A DNA stretch of 64,000 bases from Paenibacillus radicis (ex Xue et al. 2023) (GCF_024722015.1 NZ_JANQBD010000011.1:1-64000); one strand, 5' to 3'. Positions 35,027 to 43,764 are shown, numbered from the stretch's first letter. The notes: generated by a model not told the origin, from the letters alone. Translations and numbers: made by a program.

Positions 35027-35857
35027 TCACCGCGGTTGCTCCAACACGAACGGCTGCGTCCGAGTCACGAACTGGAAGCCCTGCTTGCGCAGGATCGGCG
35101 CGGAGGTCGGCAGCGCGTCGACGAAGGCGTGTGTCCGGCCGCGATCACGGGCTTCCTGCAACCGCGAGGCGACCAGCGCGGTGAACAATCCCCGTCTCCG
35201 GTGTGTGGTCTTGGTGCGACCCCCGGCTAGTTCGGCGTAGGGCCCTCCGGGCCGGAAGTAGACCCGCCCACAGGCGACGGGCTCGCCGTCAACGTAGGCA
35301 ATGTGGATGCTCATCTCGTCCGGATTCTCCTTCAACTTAAGGGCCAGCGCGCGCCGCTCCTCCTCCACGTTGTGCCTGCCAATCTCGCGGGACACCTCGG
35401 CGTAGTCCTCCAGGTCGCGCTCTTCTCGGACGATCCTGATCTTGTGTTCGCCGCCGTCACCGAAGGCAGCCAGCGATGCCTCGTCCAATGGCAGGACCAA
35501 CACTTCCTCCTCATCCTCGGCCTCGAACCCGGCGGCGACGAGCCGCTCAGGCAGGTCGATTGGCGTATCGTGACCGTAGTACTTCCACTCCAGGCTATAG
35601 CCGCCGGAGACGGCGGCATCCAGCTCCCGGCGGATCAGGTTATCGGTTTCCTCCGGCGGTAGGCTGGCGAACACGATCCGGCACTCCGATCCGTCCGTGG
35701 AGCGATCCACGACCACGTCACCGCTGGCAGACGGCACGCCCAGCGACCGTCGCTCGGCATCCAGGCCCGCCAGGATATCGGTTCTTATGATCTCGCCTGT
35801 TTCATACACCATTTTCGCTTTCTCCAGAGCCTGGTTCTCCTTGTCCATGTTCGACAC
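35027..35857 (-). CDS. GNAT-family N-acetyltransferase, GC-rich
   Basis: A 276-residue acetyltransferase. The C-terminal GNAT domain shows IAYVDGEPVACGRVYF (beta 4), then the acetyl-CoA loop TTHRRRGLFTALVASRL (the R/Q-x-x-G-x-G/A region reads RRRGLF) and GFQFVTRTQPF at the end. The N-terminal half may be a second, degenerate GNAT fold. Base composition is visibly richer in G and C than both flanks, with GC-ending codons throughout. It lies between an asparaginase fragment and an integrase remnant, so recent horizontal arrival is likely. The substrate is unknown. Confidence 0.8.
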   Translation of the reverse strand: MSNMDKENQALEKAKMVYETGEIIRTDILAGLDAERRSLGVPSASGDVVVDRSTDGSECRIVFASLPPEETDNLIRRELDAAVSGGYSLEWKYYGHDTPIDLPERLVAAGFEAEDEEEVLVLPLDEASLAAFGDGGEHKIRIVREERDLEDYAEVSREIGRHNVEEERRALALKLKENPDEMSIHIAYVDGEPVACGRVYFRPGGPYAELAGGRTKTTHRRRGLFTALVASRLQEARDRGRTHAFVDALPTSAPILRKQGFQFVTRTQPFVLEQPR

Positions 35858-35934
35858 GTTCTCCTGCCTCCCTTTGTTTTAGGAAATTTTGTTTCCCTCT
35901 TACTATATTACGTCTGTCTGTCCTCAACACAATT

Positions 35935-36288
35935 CTAAACTATTTCAACTACATATAGGCCTGTTACCACTGTGATTATTAGATTCACTGATTTTTCCGT
36001 TCTTTTTGCTTCAATCTGTTGTACTGGAGTAACTTTTCCGCTTTCAAACGGATTACGCAATCACCCTACAAAGTCAGCAAGATCCTTAACTCCTACTTCT
36101 TTGTAATCTATATTCCGCTCTTTAAGATAAGTGAAATACTGTTTTAATGCATAGCAATAAGTCTTCAGTGTATTGTTGCTTTTACCTGTCTGACCCAGGT
36201 GCTTTAAATACTTCATCACAGGAATAACTGGAACACCCACTTCATCCAACAGCAAATATCTCTTTTTATTATCATTAAGAATTACTGT
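35935..36288 (-). pseudogene. Remnant of a Tn554-type tyrosine recombinase/integrase
   Basis: The frame reads KKRYLLLDEVGVPVIPVMKY, LKTYCYALKQYFTYLKERN and KDLADFVG, then a TGA where the family has Trp (DFVGWLRNP), and continues in frame with LRNPFESGKVTPVQQIEAKR and TEKSVNLIITVVTGLY. This is the N-terminal core-binding domain of transposase A/site-specific integrases of the Tn554 group. The catalytic domain is missing. Its 5' end is fused in frame to EamA sequence at about 36288. Confidence 0.75.
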
Positions 36289-36420
36289 CACAACGATTTG
36301 TGAGTAATGTCCTGGAACGCACTTGATCATAACCGACATGAGCGCCCAAGTTAGTGCTGCTACAATCAATGAAATACCGCCCAGTTGATTGGGCCCTTCA
36401 ATATGCCCAGTTCCACCCAT
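36286..36420 (-). pseudogene. EamA transporter, middle fragment, inverted
   Basis: The minus-strand frame MGGTGHIEGPNQLGGISLIV, AALTWALMSVMIKCVPGHYS matches the linker and sixth helix of EamA transporters, which normally follow the part found at 32883. It is in opposite orientation to the other two fragments and runs straight into the integrase remnant. Confidence 0.7.
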
Positions 36421-36480
36421 TATAATTAGTACGCCTAAGTGTTGGACTGAAAAATAAAGTATTAGACGACTTATTCAACC

Positions 36481-36665
36481 TTGGTTGCCATCATCGTATT
36501 GACCCCATTGGTTATAGGGCGGTTACATGAAATTAATATTTATCAACTGACTCATCCCTCCATTTGGGGCGGACTCTTATATTTAGGAATCATTTCTACC
36601 GCTGCTGCATTTTTACTTTGGAATCGTGGACTTCAACTTCTTAATGCATCAAGTGGAGGATTATG
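36481..36665 (+). pseudogene. EamA transporter, C-terminal fragment
   Basis: The plus-strand frame (LVAIIVLTPLVIGRL, IWGGLLYLGIISTAAAFLLW, NRGLQLLNASSGGL) is the eighth and ninth helices of an EamA protein. Homology ends exactly at a 20-bp-arm palindrome starting at 36666. Confidence 0.72.
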
Positions 36666-36723
36666 GAAAAGAAATAAGCATAATCATGCAGCATGTCTGC
36701 TTCGATTATGCTTATTTCTTTTC
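36666..36723. repeat. Palindrome with perfect 20-base arms
   Basis: GAAAAGAAATAAGCATAATC (36666-36685) and its exact complement (36704-36723) surround an 18-base loop. On the minus strand it lies 70 bases past the lhgO stop and its second arm is T-rich, so it may end that operon. On the plus strand it interrupts the EamA reading frame. Confidence 0.8.
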
Positions 36724-36791
36724 TGGCTTACCTTGTATTCGTACCATTAGAACGAGATATTGCAGCCGGATTCGCCCAGTATTAAAGAGTA

Positions 36792-37991
36792 TTAAAGTTT
36801 GTCTGATATGAACTTGCCAATCTGAATAGAAGCTGTGGCAGCCGGTGAAGGAGCATTACAAACATGGATACTGTTTTTACCGTAAACAATATGAAAATCA
36901 TCAACCAAACTGCCATCCGGCTTTAAAGCTTGAGCCCGAACACCTGAAGGTGCCTCAATGAGATCTTTCTCCTCGATTTCCGGAATGAGCTGCTGCAGAC
37001 TGTGTACAAATGCTTTTTTACTGAAAGAGCGGATCATTTCATTCATCCCTTCCTTCCAATACTTGCCTGCAAGTTTCCAAAAACCCGGATACGTAAAAGT
37101 CTCCGCACAATCCTGCAAGGAAAAGTCGGTTTTCCGATACCCTTCACGCTTGAAGCTAAGCACCGCATTCGGTCCTGCTTCCACATGTCCCCCGATCATC
37201 CTTGTAAAGTGGACACCCAGAAAAGGGAACGATGGATTAGGAACCGGATAAATCAAATGTTTAACCAAATATCGTTTTTCTTGTACCAATTCGAAATACT
37301 CCCCACGAAATGGGACGATTCTCATATCAGAACGAATCCCCGTTCGTCTAACAATCCGATCGCTGTGCAAGCCTGCGCAATTGATCATCCGTTTGGCGGT
37401 AAACACTCCTCTGTTCGTTTCAACAACGATTTGATCGCCGCTTTCAGTAATATGCCTCGCTGTTGCATTAAGCATCAGCTCTCCGCCTTGCTTTTGAATA
37501 ATTTCAGCGAACGTCTCCGACACCTGCTTGTAATTAACAATTCCCGCAGAAGGCACACGAATCGCGCCAATTCCTCTGACATGAGGTTCGATCTCCCTGA
37601 GCTCTCCTGCGCTGATTCTGGAAATGTTCAGACCGTTGTCCAACCCTCTTTTATACAAATTATCCAACAGCGGAAGCTCTTCCTTATGGGTGGCTACAAT
37701 CACTTTCCCGCATATATCATGCTCAATACCATGTCTCTTGCAAAATTCAACCATCGATAAGTTGCCTTCACGGGCAAATTTGGCTTTGAAGCTTCCCGGC
37801 TTGTAATAAATTCCGGAATGAATAACACCGCTGTTGTGGCCTGTCTGCTGTTTGGCCCATGAATCATCCTTTTCGATAATAAGCAGTTTCGTGTTTGGAT
37901 TATTATTTAAAAGAGCCATTCCGGTGGAAAGACCTACGATCCCTCCCCCTATGATGATGTAATCATACACGTTCGTCATTCTTAATATCAT
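36792..37991 (-). CDS. lhgO: L-2-hydroxyglutarate oxidase LhgO
   Basis: A 399-residue FAD-dependent oxidase of the DAO/LhgO (YgaF) family. It oxidises L-2-hydroxyglutarate to 2-oxoglutarate and passes electrons to the quinone pool at the membrane. Visible are the FAD motif YIIIGGGIVGLSTGMALL, IEKDDSWAKQQTGHNSGVIH (the family's QTxxNSGVIHxG), IYYKPGSFKAKF and, near the end, APSGVRAQALKPDGSLVDDF. The start overlaps the glaH stop by four bases. E. coli has the same gene order csiD(glaH)-lhgO. It is the last gene of the catabolic unit. Confidence 0.92.
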   Translation of the reverse strand: MILRMTNVYDYIIIGGGIVGLSTGMALLNNNPNTKLLIIEKDDSWAKQQTGHNSGVIHSGIYYKPGSFKAKFAREGNLSMVEFCKRHGIEHDICGKVIVATHKEELPLLDNLYKRGLDNGLNISRISAGELREIEPHVRGIGAIRVPSAGIVNYKQVSETFAEIIQKQGGELMLNATARHITESGDQIVVETNRGVFTAKRMINCAGLHSDRIVRRTGIRSDMRIVPFRGEYFELVQEKRYLVKHLIYPVPNPSFPFLGVHFTRMIGGHVEAGPNAVLSFKREGYRKTDFSLQDCAETFTYPGFWKLAGKYWKEGMNEMIRSFSKKAFVHSLQQLIPEIEEKDLIEAPSGVRAQALKPDGSLVDDFHIVYGKNSIHVCNAPSPAATASIQIGKFISDKL

Positions 37992-38899
37992 GATTTCGCA
38001 AACTCCCCGCGAATGCGCATCAATTCCCGGTAAAGCTCCGTATTTTTCTCAAAAGCGGCGCGTCCATGCATCCAGAACATGTTGTTCAACATGATCAGAT
38101 CACCTTCTGGCAGCTTGAGCGCATTGGTTGCCGGGCTTCTCTCCAACGACTCGGACATTGCCATCAAGTAATGGGATTGTTCTATAGTTGCAGGATAAAC
38201 GAATTGGTCAATAAAACAAATGCATGGTTTATTGTTAACTTTGAAAAAAGTTGGACGATGAACCACTTGCCCTACATTTTTACTCGATGGCGATTTGTAC
38301 GTAAATTTATGATCCGCTAATGAATGAGTCGCGTATTGCTCGAGCTCCTCCCAATCATCAAGATGAAGCAGCCTCGATTCTCCACCAACCGCATTTCTTT
38401 CTTCCATCTTCATCATCAGCAGCCAATCGGTAGGCTCATCCACGAACGTACCGTCAGTATGCAATGTGAACAAGCGGTAAGCTTGGCGTAAATAGGAATC
38501 GCTGTTATCCGTGTCTTTAACAACAAACCGGGCATAATACGTACCCGACATCGCATCGAAATTAGAAGGACCGATCAGATGAGAAACGGCTGTGCCAAAC
38601 TTTACATAATCATCCAAACTGGTTGTTTGCCCTTGAACACCGATGGTGAACCCGCCGGATTGCCGATCAGCCAGTATGTTGCGCAGTGTTTCCAAAAAAC
38701 CGGTACCCAACAAATCACGCAATTTGCCAGCCAAAATAAAACGCATATATGGTGTATATTCCAGATGCTGTATACCGGTGCCGCTAAACTCCTGTAAAAA
38801 TTTCTCTATGACACTGTTATCAAGCACAATATGATACAAACGGTTGTGCTGAGGATGCGGAGTAACCTTATAGCCCGCTTGCGTCTGAACGAATGACAT
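37988..38899 (-). CDS. glaH: Glutarate 2-hydroxylase GlaH (CsiD)
   Basis: A Fe(II)/2-oxoglutarate-dependent oxygenase of about 303 residues. It converts glutarate + 2-oxoglutarate + O2 to L-2-hydroxyglutarate + succinate + CO2. The metal triad is visible: H and D in LHTDGTF (about 147 and 149) and the distal H in MHGRAAF (about 278), with a 2-oxoglutarate-binding Arg near the C terminus (LMRIRGEF). Start ATG 38899 has GGAGGG seven bases upstream; the TTG at 38914 is less likely. It is coupled to lhgO, which regenerates the 2-oxoglutarate co-substrate. Glutarate metabolism via GlaH is best known from Proteobacteria; no lysine-to-glutarate (Dav/Gab) genes are in this window. Confidence 0.9.
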   Translation of the reverse strand: MSFVQTQAGYKVTPHPQHNRLYHIVLDNSVIEKFLQEFSGTGIQHLEYTPYMRFILAGKLRDLLGTGFLETLRNILADRQSGGFTIGVQGQTTSLDDYVKFGTAVSHLIGPSNFDAMSGTYYARFVVKDTDNSDSYLRQAYRLFTLHTDGTFVDEPTDWLLMMKMEERNAVGGESRLLHLDDWEELEQYATHSLADHKFTYKSPSSKNVGQVVHRPTFFKVNNKPCICFIDQFVYPATIEQSHYLMAMSESLERSPATNALKLPEGDLIMLNNMFWMHGRAAFEKNTELYRELMRIRGEFAKS

Positions 38900-38920
38900 G
38901 GGGAATCCCTCCAATATGAA

Positions 38921-39244
38921 TTAGTTTACCGGTATTTCAATATCCAATAGCGGGGGATACTGCTGGCAGCCGAATATATCTCTTTCACCCGGGCTGCCGC
39001 TCGGCGCAGAACGGTATATGGTGAATTTAATGGCGAATGCAGGGTCATACTCCACAAAATCACAAATTTTATCCTCGGATATGTTAAAGAGCTTAGCCAT
39101 GCTTCCTTTCGTAATCCTGCCGCTTCCTTTAACAAGCTCATAGTTTTCACTTTCACGAAAAATGATGTCAAATGTAATTTTATCGGTGCCGGCATTTTTA
39201 CTTCTGATCGTCTTAGCCAATTCAATCAGTTTCTTTGATTCCAA
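38921..39244 (-). CDS. DUF4387 family protein
   Basis: A 107-residue soluble protein (KLIELAKTIRSKNAGTDKIT near the start, ending QQYPPLLDIEIPVN) that matches DUF4387 as I know it. This family almost always lies directly after a DUF1446/AtuA gene and sometimes is fused to it, so the two probably form one enzyme. The start is TTG with AGGGAGGG eight bases before it. It sits 13 bases after the AtuA gene. Its function is not established; in this operon it may help release glutarate or an analogue. Confidence 0.75.
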   Translation of the reverse strand: MESKKLIELAKTIRSKNAGTDKITFDIIFRESENYELVKGSGRITKGSMAKLFNISEDKICDFVEYDPAFAIKFTIYRSAPSGSPGERDIFGCQQYPPLLDIEIPVN

Positions 39245-39257
39245 GTTGATTCCCTCC

Positions 39258-40649
39258 CTAGTTATGCGCTTCTTGCAAGCTACCGACCTCGATCAGCCGA
39301 ACATTGAATAATTGCATTGGATCGTCTACCGGTATGACATGGTTAAGAGTCCATTCGTAGGCTGGAGTGCATCTCAACATTTCATCTACAACAAAGGATG
39401 CCGTTCCCGCTGTGCCTTTTACCTCCGGAAGCCGTGCATAAAAAATTTGCCGGGTTGCCATCAACGTAACCTGCTCGGCCAGCTCTTTAGTCTCAGCTAC
39501 TCCTTCAATAATGACACATAGCTCATGTGACTTAATTTCTTTTACAGGCTCCATGTCGCCCATCACACCGTTTTTGCCGAATATTTTAAAATCCAGGAAA
39601 TACGGTTTATCTGCGGCCATTTCAGCCACTTGATTTTTAGACCACTGGATCACTTTATCAATATTTTGAATCGTATAAGGATCACGAATCCCGGCGATAC
39701 CGATATATTTCTCCCCAACTTTACCCGCACCCTCCAGCTTCACCTTAATCTTACCTTCGATAGGAACGAATTCGGGTCCGGTTATCCGGCATGTTTTCTC
39801 ATCATACTGCTCGTAGCTGCAATTGGTCATATCCAGCATCCCACCGGCAAAATACTCGTAAAACGGATTCGTTCTTTCATACATCGCGTGACCGGCGACC
39901 GAAGCAACAGTACAACGTTGGTCCGGATGCATAGCCGTCACTTTTACATCCTCATGGGTAATCGTTCCGATTACCGATTCTTTAGCGGCATATGGCTCTG
40001 CACAAAACGAAGCGCATTCCAATACTTTGCCCAAATAATAGGACAGATGCTCCGGATAACCTTCTCTAATAGCCGGAGCCGCAAATATTGCCGCATCGCT
40101 TGAACGCCCGCCGATTATGACGTCCGCTCCCATGTCCAAGGCTTTGATAAAAGGATGGACACCCGCAACAGCAACAATCCGGTCCGTTTTATCAAGCTGC
40201 TCCATAGTAAGATTACTTCTTCCATCCAAGCCTTCAATCTGTATTCCATCCAGCATCTGGCGACGAACATATTCCTTATCCACTTCAGAATAGAAATAAG
40301 CGAGTTTGAAGCTTGGCAGGTTATGTTTCTTTGCCAAATCTTTGATAATTTGCACATACATGTCTACTCTACTGTTCGAGCCCGTATCACCGGATGAACC
40401 AATAAGCATTGGGACGCCTTGTTCTCTGGCAGCTACCAGCATCAATTCCAAATCATGCACCTGCCAGTCATACATGCCGACCGATTTGTCCGCACCAAGT
40501 GGAGCAGGACCGATATCATCACTCCCTGAGTCACAACAATAGTAATCCGGTTTCGTTGCCGCCCCCAGCTTGAAGCTTTCTTCTTTTGTAGGAGCAAAGC
40601 CTAGATGTCCATTTGGACTAATGATGCGTAATTGCTTGTTTGTGCTCAT
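39258..40649 (-). CDS. AtuA family (DUF1446) protein
   Basis: A cytoplasmic protein of about 463 residues of the acyclic-terpene-utilisation AtuA/DUF1446 family. Motifs: CCDSGSDDIGPAPLGADKS near the start, LIGSSGDTGSNSRVD, ADVIIGGRSSDAAIFAAPAI in the centre and YEWTLNHVIPVDDPMQLFN at the C terminus. Many glycines and a conserved DSGSxD/SGDTG pattern hint at a nucleotide or acyl-CoA site, but the reaction is unknown. Start ATG 40649 has GGAGG five bases upstream; the GTG at 40661 overlaps this site. It opens the catabolic unit behind its own sigma-A promoter and operator-like palindromes. Confidence 0.8.
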   Translation of the reverse strand: MSTNKQLRIISPNGHLGFAPTKEESFKLGAATKPDYYCCDSGSDDIGPAPLGADKSVGMYDWQVHDLELMLVAAREQGVPMLIGSSGDTGSNSRVDMYVQIIKDLAKKHNLPSFKLAYFYSEVDKEYVRRQMLDGIQIEGLDGRSNLTMEQLDKTDRIVAVAGVHPFIKALDMGADVIIGGRSSDAAIFAAPAIREGYPEHLSYYLGKVLECASFCAEPYAAKESVIGTITHEDVKVTAMHPDQRCTVASVAGHAMYERTNPFYEYFAGGMLDMTNCSYEQYDEKTCRITGPEFVPIEGKIKVKLEGAGKVGEKYIGIAGIRDPYTIQNIDKVIQWSKNQVAEMAADKPYFLDFKIFGKNGVMGDMEPVKEIKSHELCVIIEGVAETKELAEQVTLMATRQIFYARLPEVKGTAGTASFVVDEMLRCTPAYEWTLNHVIPVDDPMQLFNVRLIEVGSLQEAHN

Positions 40650-40678
40650 TGCAGCCTCCACCTCGCTAAGTTGTTATT

Positions 40679-40735
40679 ACTTGTTATAACCAGTTGTTAT
40701 GCGCATATCCTATCTTATTCTTTATCGCCTGTCAA
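40679..40735 (-). promoter_or_regulatory. Sigma-A promoter and palindromic operators before the AtuA gene
   Basis: Minus strand: TTGACA (40735-40730), exactly 17 bases, TAGGAT (40712-40707). TATGCGCATA (40707-40698) overlaps the expected start point. ACTGGTTATAACAAGT (40694-40679), a 16-base near-palindrome with core GTTATAAC, follows directly. TTGTTAT occurs three times on the plus strand here (40671, 40681, 40694). They are likely GntR/UTRA repressor sites. Confidence 0.65.
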
Positions 40736-40744
40736 CTCTGATTT

Positions 40745-40770
40745 CTCATCCGCTGTAATTAGCGGATGAG
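40745..40770 (-). other. Stem-loop across the end of the OppF gene
   Basis: CTCATCCGCT pairs perfectly with AGCGGATGAG (six-base loop). The stop codon of the oppF-like gene lies in the loop. There is no U run, so it is more likely a 3' stabiliser or weak terminator between importer and catabolic units. Confidence 0.6.
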
Positions 40771-41775
40771 ATGGCAAGCTACCCCATGGCCGTTATGCTC
40801 GACCCAACTTGGTCTTTCTTCACTGCAAATGTCACCTATCCTGTGAATACAACGGTTTTGAAACAGACATCCTTTAAACTGCTCCAACGGTGTCGAAACG
40901 CTGCCCTGCAGAATGATTCGCTCTCTTCTTTCGCTCTTTTCCACAACAGGAATAGACGAAAGCAAAGCTTGCGTATACGGATGCTGCGGGTTCGTAAACA
41001 GCTCTGACGTTTCCGCCAGTTCGATCAGTTGGCCCAAATACATGACCGCAACTCTGTCGCTGACATAGTGAACTACGCTTAAATCATGCGCAACAAATAA
41101 AAAGGTTAGTTCATACTGCTGCTGAAGCTCCTCCAACAAATTAACGATTTGCGCTTGAACCGATACATCAAGAGCAGATACCGGTTCATCCGCTACTATG
41201 AAATCAGGCTTCATGGCTAAAGCTCTCGCGATGCCTATACGCTGGCGCTGTCCGCCGCTGAATTGGTGGGGATAATTATCCAAATGGCGCTGCGATAATC
41301 CAACCTGTTCAATTAATAGCCTCAACTCGGCCTCTTGATCGGAATGCTTAATAATACCGCGACTCACCAAGGCAACCTTAATAATTTCCCTGACCGTTTT
41401 TCTTGGATTCAGCGAAGCATACGGATTTTGGAAAATGATTTGGTTTTTTTGACGGTATTTTTTCAGGTCATCTCCTCTTAGCTTGGAAATATCTTGATTC
41501 TTGTAAAAAACATGACCGTCCGTCGCTTCATGCAATTGAATGACTGTGCGGCCGAGCGTCGATTTACCGCATCCGCTCTCGCCCACTAATCCAAGCGTTT
41601 CCCCCGGATATATGTTGAAGCTCACATCGTCAACGGCATAAACCACCCGGTCTTTTTGACGCGCTATATATTTTTCCAGAAATGAGGCGTTTTGCTTGTA
41701 ATATTTTTTGACGTTTTGTACCCGAATTAAAGGTTCCGGCTGACTGTTAGAAATGAGCTGCTGCTTGCTGGATGC
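40759..41775 (-). CDS. Oligopeptide/dipeptide ABC transporter ATPase (OppF/DppF-like)
   Basis: The second ATPase of an Opp-type importer, about 338 residues. Walker A is GESGCGKST, the signature LSGGQRQR-like (FSGGQRQRIGIARAL), Walker B FIVADEPVSALD. The C-terminal oligopeptide-binding extension has the Cys-rich pattern (CLFQNRC..GDICSEERPSW) that usually ligates an Fe-S centre in these ATPases. The start is uncertain: GTG 41775 has GAGAGG about 11 bases upstream, while an ATG at 41829 would overlap OppD by 83 bases. Either way it overlaps the oppD end and is coupled to it. Confidence 0.87.
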   Translation of the reverse strand, partial: ASSKQQLISNSQPEPLIRVQNVKKYYKQNASFLEKYIARQKDRVVYAVDDVSFNIYPGETLGLVGESGCGKSTLGRTVIQLHEATDGHVFYKNQDISKLRGDDLKKYRQKNQIIFQNPYASLNPRKTVREIIKVALVSRGIIKHSDQEAELRLLIEQVGLSQRHLDNYPHQFSGGQRQRIGIARALAMKPDFIVADEPVSALDVSVQAQIVNLLEELQQQYELTFLFVAHDLSVVHYVSDRVAVMYLGQLIELAETSELFTNPQHPYTQALLSSIPVVEKSERRERIILQGSVSTPLEQFKGCLFQNRCIHRIGDICSEERPSWVEHNGHGVACHLIR

Positions 41776-42778
41776 CACTGGCTTCACTTCCTCTCTCGTA
41801 CAATACGCACCGAACCTGATGCTCCTCACTTATCTGTGTCATAGTAACAGCGTTGCTGCAGTCATCGGAGGCATACGAGCAGCGTGCCCTGAAGGCGCAT
41901 TCGTCTCCAAGCTTGGCAAGATCAACAACGGTGCCGGGAATGGGTTCAATCCGCTGGCGCGTCTTCGTAATCCGCGGAATGGATTGCAGCAGCCCTTTCG
42001 TATACGGATGCTTCGGATTTGCGATCAGCAGCTCCGTCGGGCCGCGCTCGACAATTTGTCCAGCATACATGACCGCTACCTCGTGACAAAATTCCGCCGC
42101 CATGCCGAGATCATGCGTCACAATGATCATACTGGTGCCATGCTCCTTATTGATCCGTTTCAACAAGTCCAGTATTTGAGCCTGAATCGTCACATCAAGC
42201 GCTGTCGTCGGTTCGTCAGCCAACAATAATTTGGGATTGCAGGCCAATCCCATCGCAATCAGTATCCGCTGCTGCATGCCTCCGCTAAATTGGTGCGGGT
42301 ACGCTTCATAGCGCTGCTCGGGAGCTGAAATGCCGACCTCCCGCATCAAGGTCAAGACTCGCTCCTTCTCTTTGTGCCTGAGCTTGAATCGCTCCAGCCA
42401 GCCCTTTTTCTCCGGCTCGATGACACGGTGCGTCTGCAATACTTCATGGATTTGCTTGCCCACCCGGAAAGCCGGATTCAGCGTGGTCATAGGGTCCTGG
42501 AAAATCATCGCTATTTCCTTACCCCGGATGCTTCTCCATTGATCAGGTGTTTGGCTTGCAAGGTTGTGGCCATTGTATACAATTTCGCCATCCATAATTT
42601 TACCCGGACTTTTAATAAGTCCCATGATGGAAAACAAAGCTGTGCTCTTTCCACAGCCCGATTCTCCAACAAGGCCAACAATCTGTCCGGGCTTCACTGA
42701 AAAGTTGACTTCCTTTACGGCTTTTACAACCCCTCCGGCAGTGGCATATCCGATTGTCAAATTTTTAATTTCCAGCAT
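41747..42778 (-). CDS. Oligopeptide/dipeptide ABC transporter ATPase (OppD/DppD-like)
   Basis: A 343-residue ATPase. Walker A GESGCGKST, signature FSGGMQQRILIAMGL, Walker B LLLADEPTTALD, H-loop VTHDLG. The C-terminal oligo_HPY extension has CAFRARC...SDDCS. It lies 26 bases after OppC and pairs with the OppF-like ATPase. Nothing abnormal is seen. Confidence 0.9.
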   Translation of the reverse strand: MLEIKNLTIGYATAGGVVKAVKEVNFSVKPGQIVGLVGESGCGKSTALFSIMGLIKSPGKIMDGEIVYNGHNLASQTPDQWRSIRGKEIAMIFQDPMTTLNPAFRVGKQIHEVLQTHRVIEPEKKGWLERFKLRHKEKERVLTLMREVGISAPEQRYEAYPHQFSGGMQQRILIAMGLACNPKLLLADEPTTALDVTIQAQILDLLKRINKEHGTSMIIVTHDLGMAAEFCHEVAVMYAGQIVERGPTELLIANPKHPYTKGLLQSIPRITKTRQRIEPIPGTVVDLAKLGDECAFRARCSYASDDCSNAVTMTQISEEHQVRCVLYERGSEASGIQQAAAHF

Positions 42779-42804
42779 ACCCCAGCCTCCCCTCTATGCT
42801 GACA

Positions 42805-43737
42805 TCATTTTGCTTTTAATCGATGATCCATAAGATCTCGCAATCCTTCCCCTAACAAGTTGATGCTTAATACCAGGATAACCAGAAATATCCCAGGGAT
42901 GGTCGAGAGCCACCAGCCGTTCAGCATATATTCACGCCCGGTCGCGATCATCGAGCCCCATGCCGGTGTCGGCGGTTGAATACCTAAGCCAAGAAAGCTC
43001 AATGAGGCTTCCATAATCATCATGTAACCGAAGCGAAGCGTTCCAAGCACGACAACCGAATGAATGATATTGGGCAGTATTTCTTTTACCATGATAGCGA
43101 GACTTGATCTGCCCAGTGCCTTGGCTGCTTCCACGTATTCTTTCGTTTTTTCAACCATCACCTCACCACGGATAATGCGAAAAAACTCCACCCAGCCTTT
43201 GAACGTTAAAGCAAGAATTAAATTATTGAAGCCCGGACCCAAGAAAGCCATCATACCGATAGCGAAAATCAGGAACGGAAAAGCTAGAAGAAGATCTGCA
43301 AACCGTGAAATTACCGTATCAAACCATCCGCGGAAATAGCCGCTAATCAACCCTAATACAGTGCCTATAACAATCGAGATCGTTGTTGCTAGTAAACCAA
43401 TCAGAATTGAAATACGTGCGCCATAAATAATGCGGGACAGCAGGTCCATCCCCTGTTCGTCCGCGCCGAAAATATGGTTCCACTGCCCGCCTTCAATCCA
43501 GGCAGGAGGCTTCAGCCTGTCAGCCAAGTCGCCTGCAATCGGGCTGTGCGGAGCAAGCACAGGAGCAAACACCGCAACCAATAAATAAATGGCCATAATA
43601 ATCCCGCCGCCCATCGCCGAAGGATGCTTGGACAGCCTTCCAATAAATTGTTTGCTACCAGTCAGCCAACGAGTCCATGTACCGGATGCCAGGCTTACTC
43701 CGACCTCTTTCGTTTCAGCATACCTGCTAGTGCTCAA
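42805..43737 (-). CDS. Oligopeptide/dipeptide ABC permease (OppC/DppC-like)
   Basis: A 310-residue permease with the OppC N-terminal domain (GGGIIMAIYLLVAVFAPVLA first helix) and HIFGADEQGMDLLSRIIYGA, the diagnostic segment of OppC/DppC. EAA loop: EYVEAAKALGRSSLAIMVKE followed by ILPNII. The start is TTG with GGGAGG nine bases before it. It forms the channel with the OppB-like protein. Confidence 0.9.
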   Translation of the reverse strand: MSTSRYAETKEVGVSLASGTWTRWLTGSKQFIGRLSKHPSAMGGGIIMAIYLLVAVFAPVLAPHSPIAGDLADRLKPPAWIEGGQWNHIFGADEQGMDLLSRIIYGARISILIGLLATTISIVIGTVLGLISGYFRGWFDTVISRFADLLLAFPFLIFAIGMMAFLGPGFNNLILALTFKGWVEFFRIIRGEVMVEKTKEYVEAAKALGRSSLAIMVKEILPNIIHSVVVLGTLRFGYMMIMEASLSFLGLGIQPPTPAWGSMIATGREYMLNGWWLSTIPGIFLVILVLSINLLGEGLRDLMDHRLKAK

Positions 43738-43764
43738 AATTTTGACCTCCCGTGTTGGTTATGG

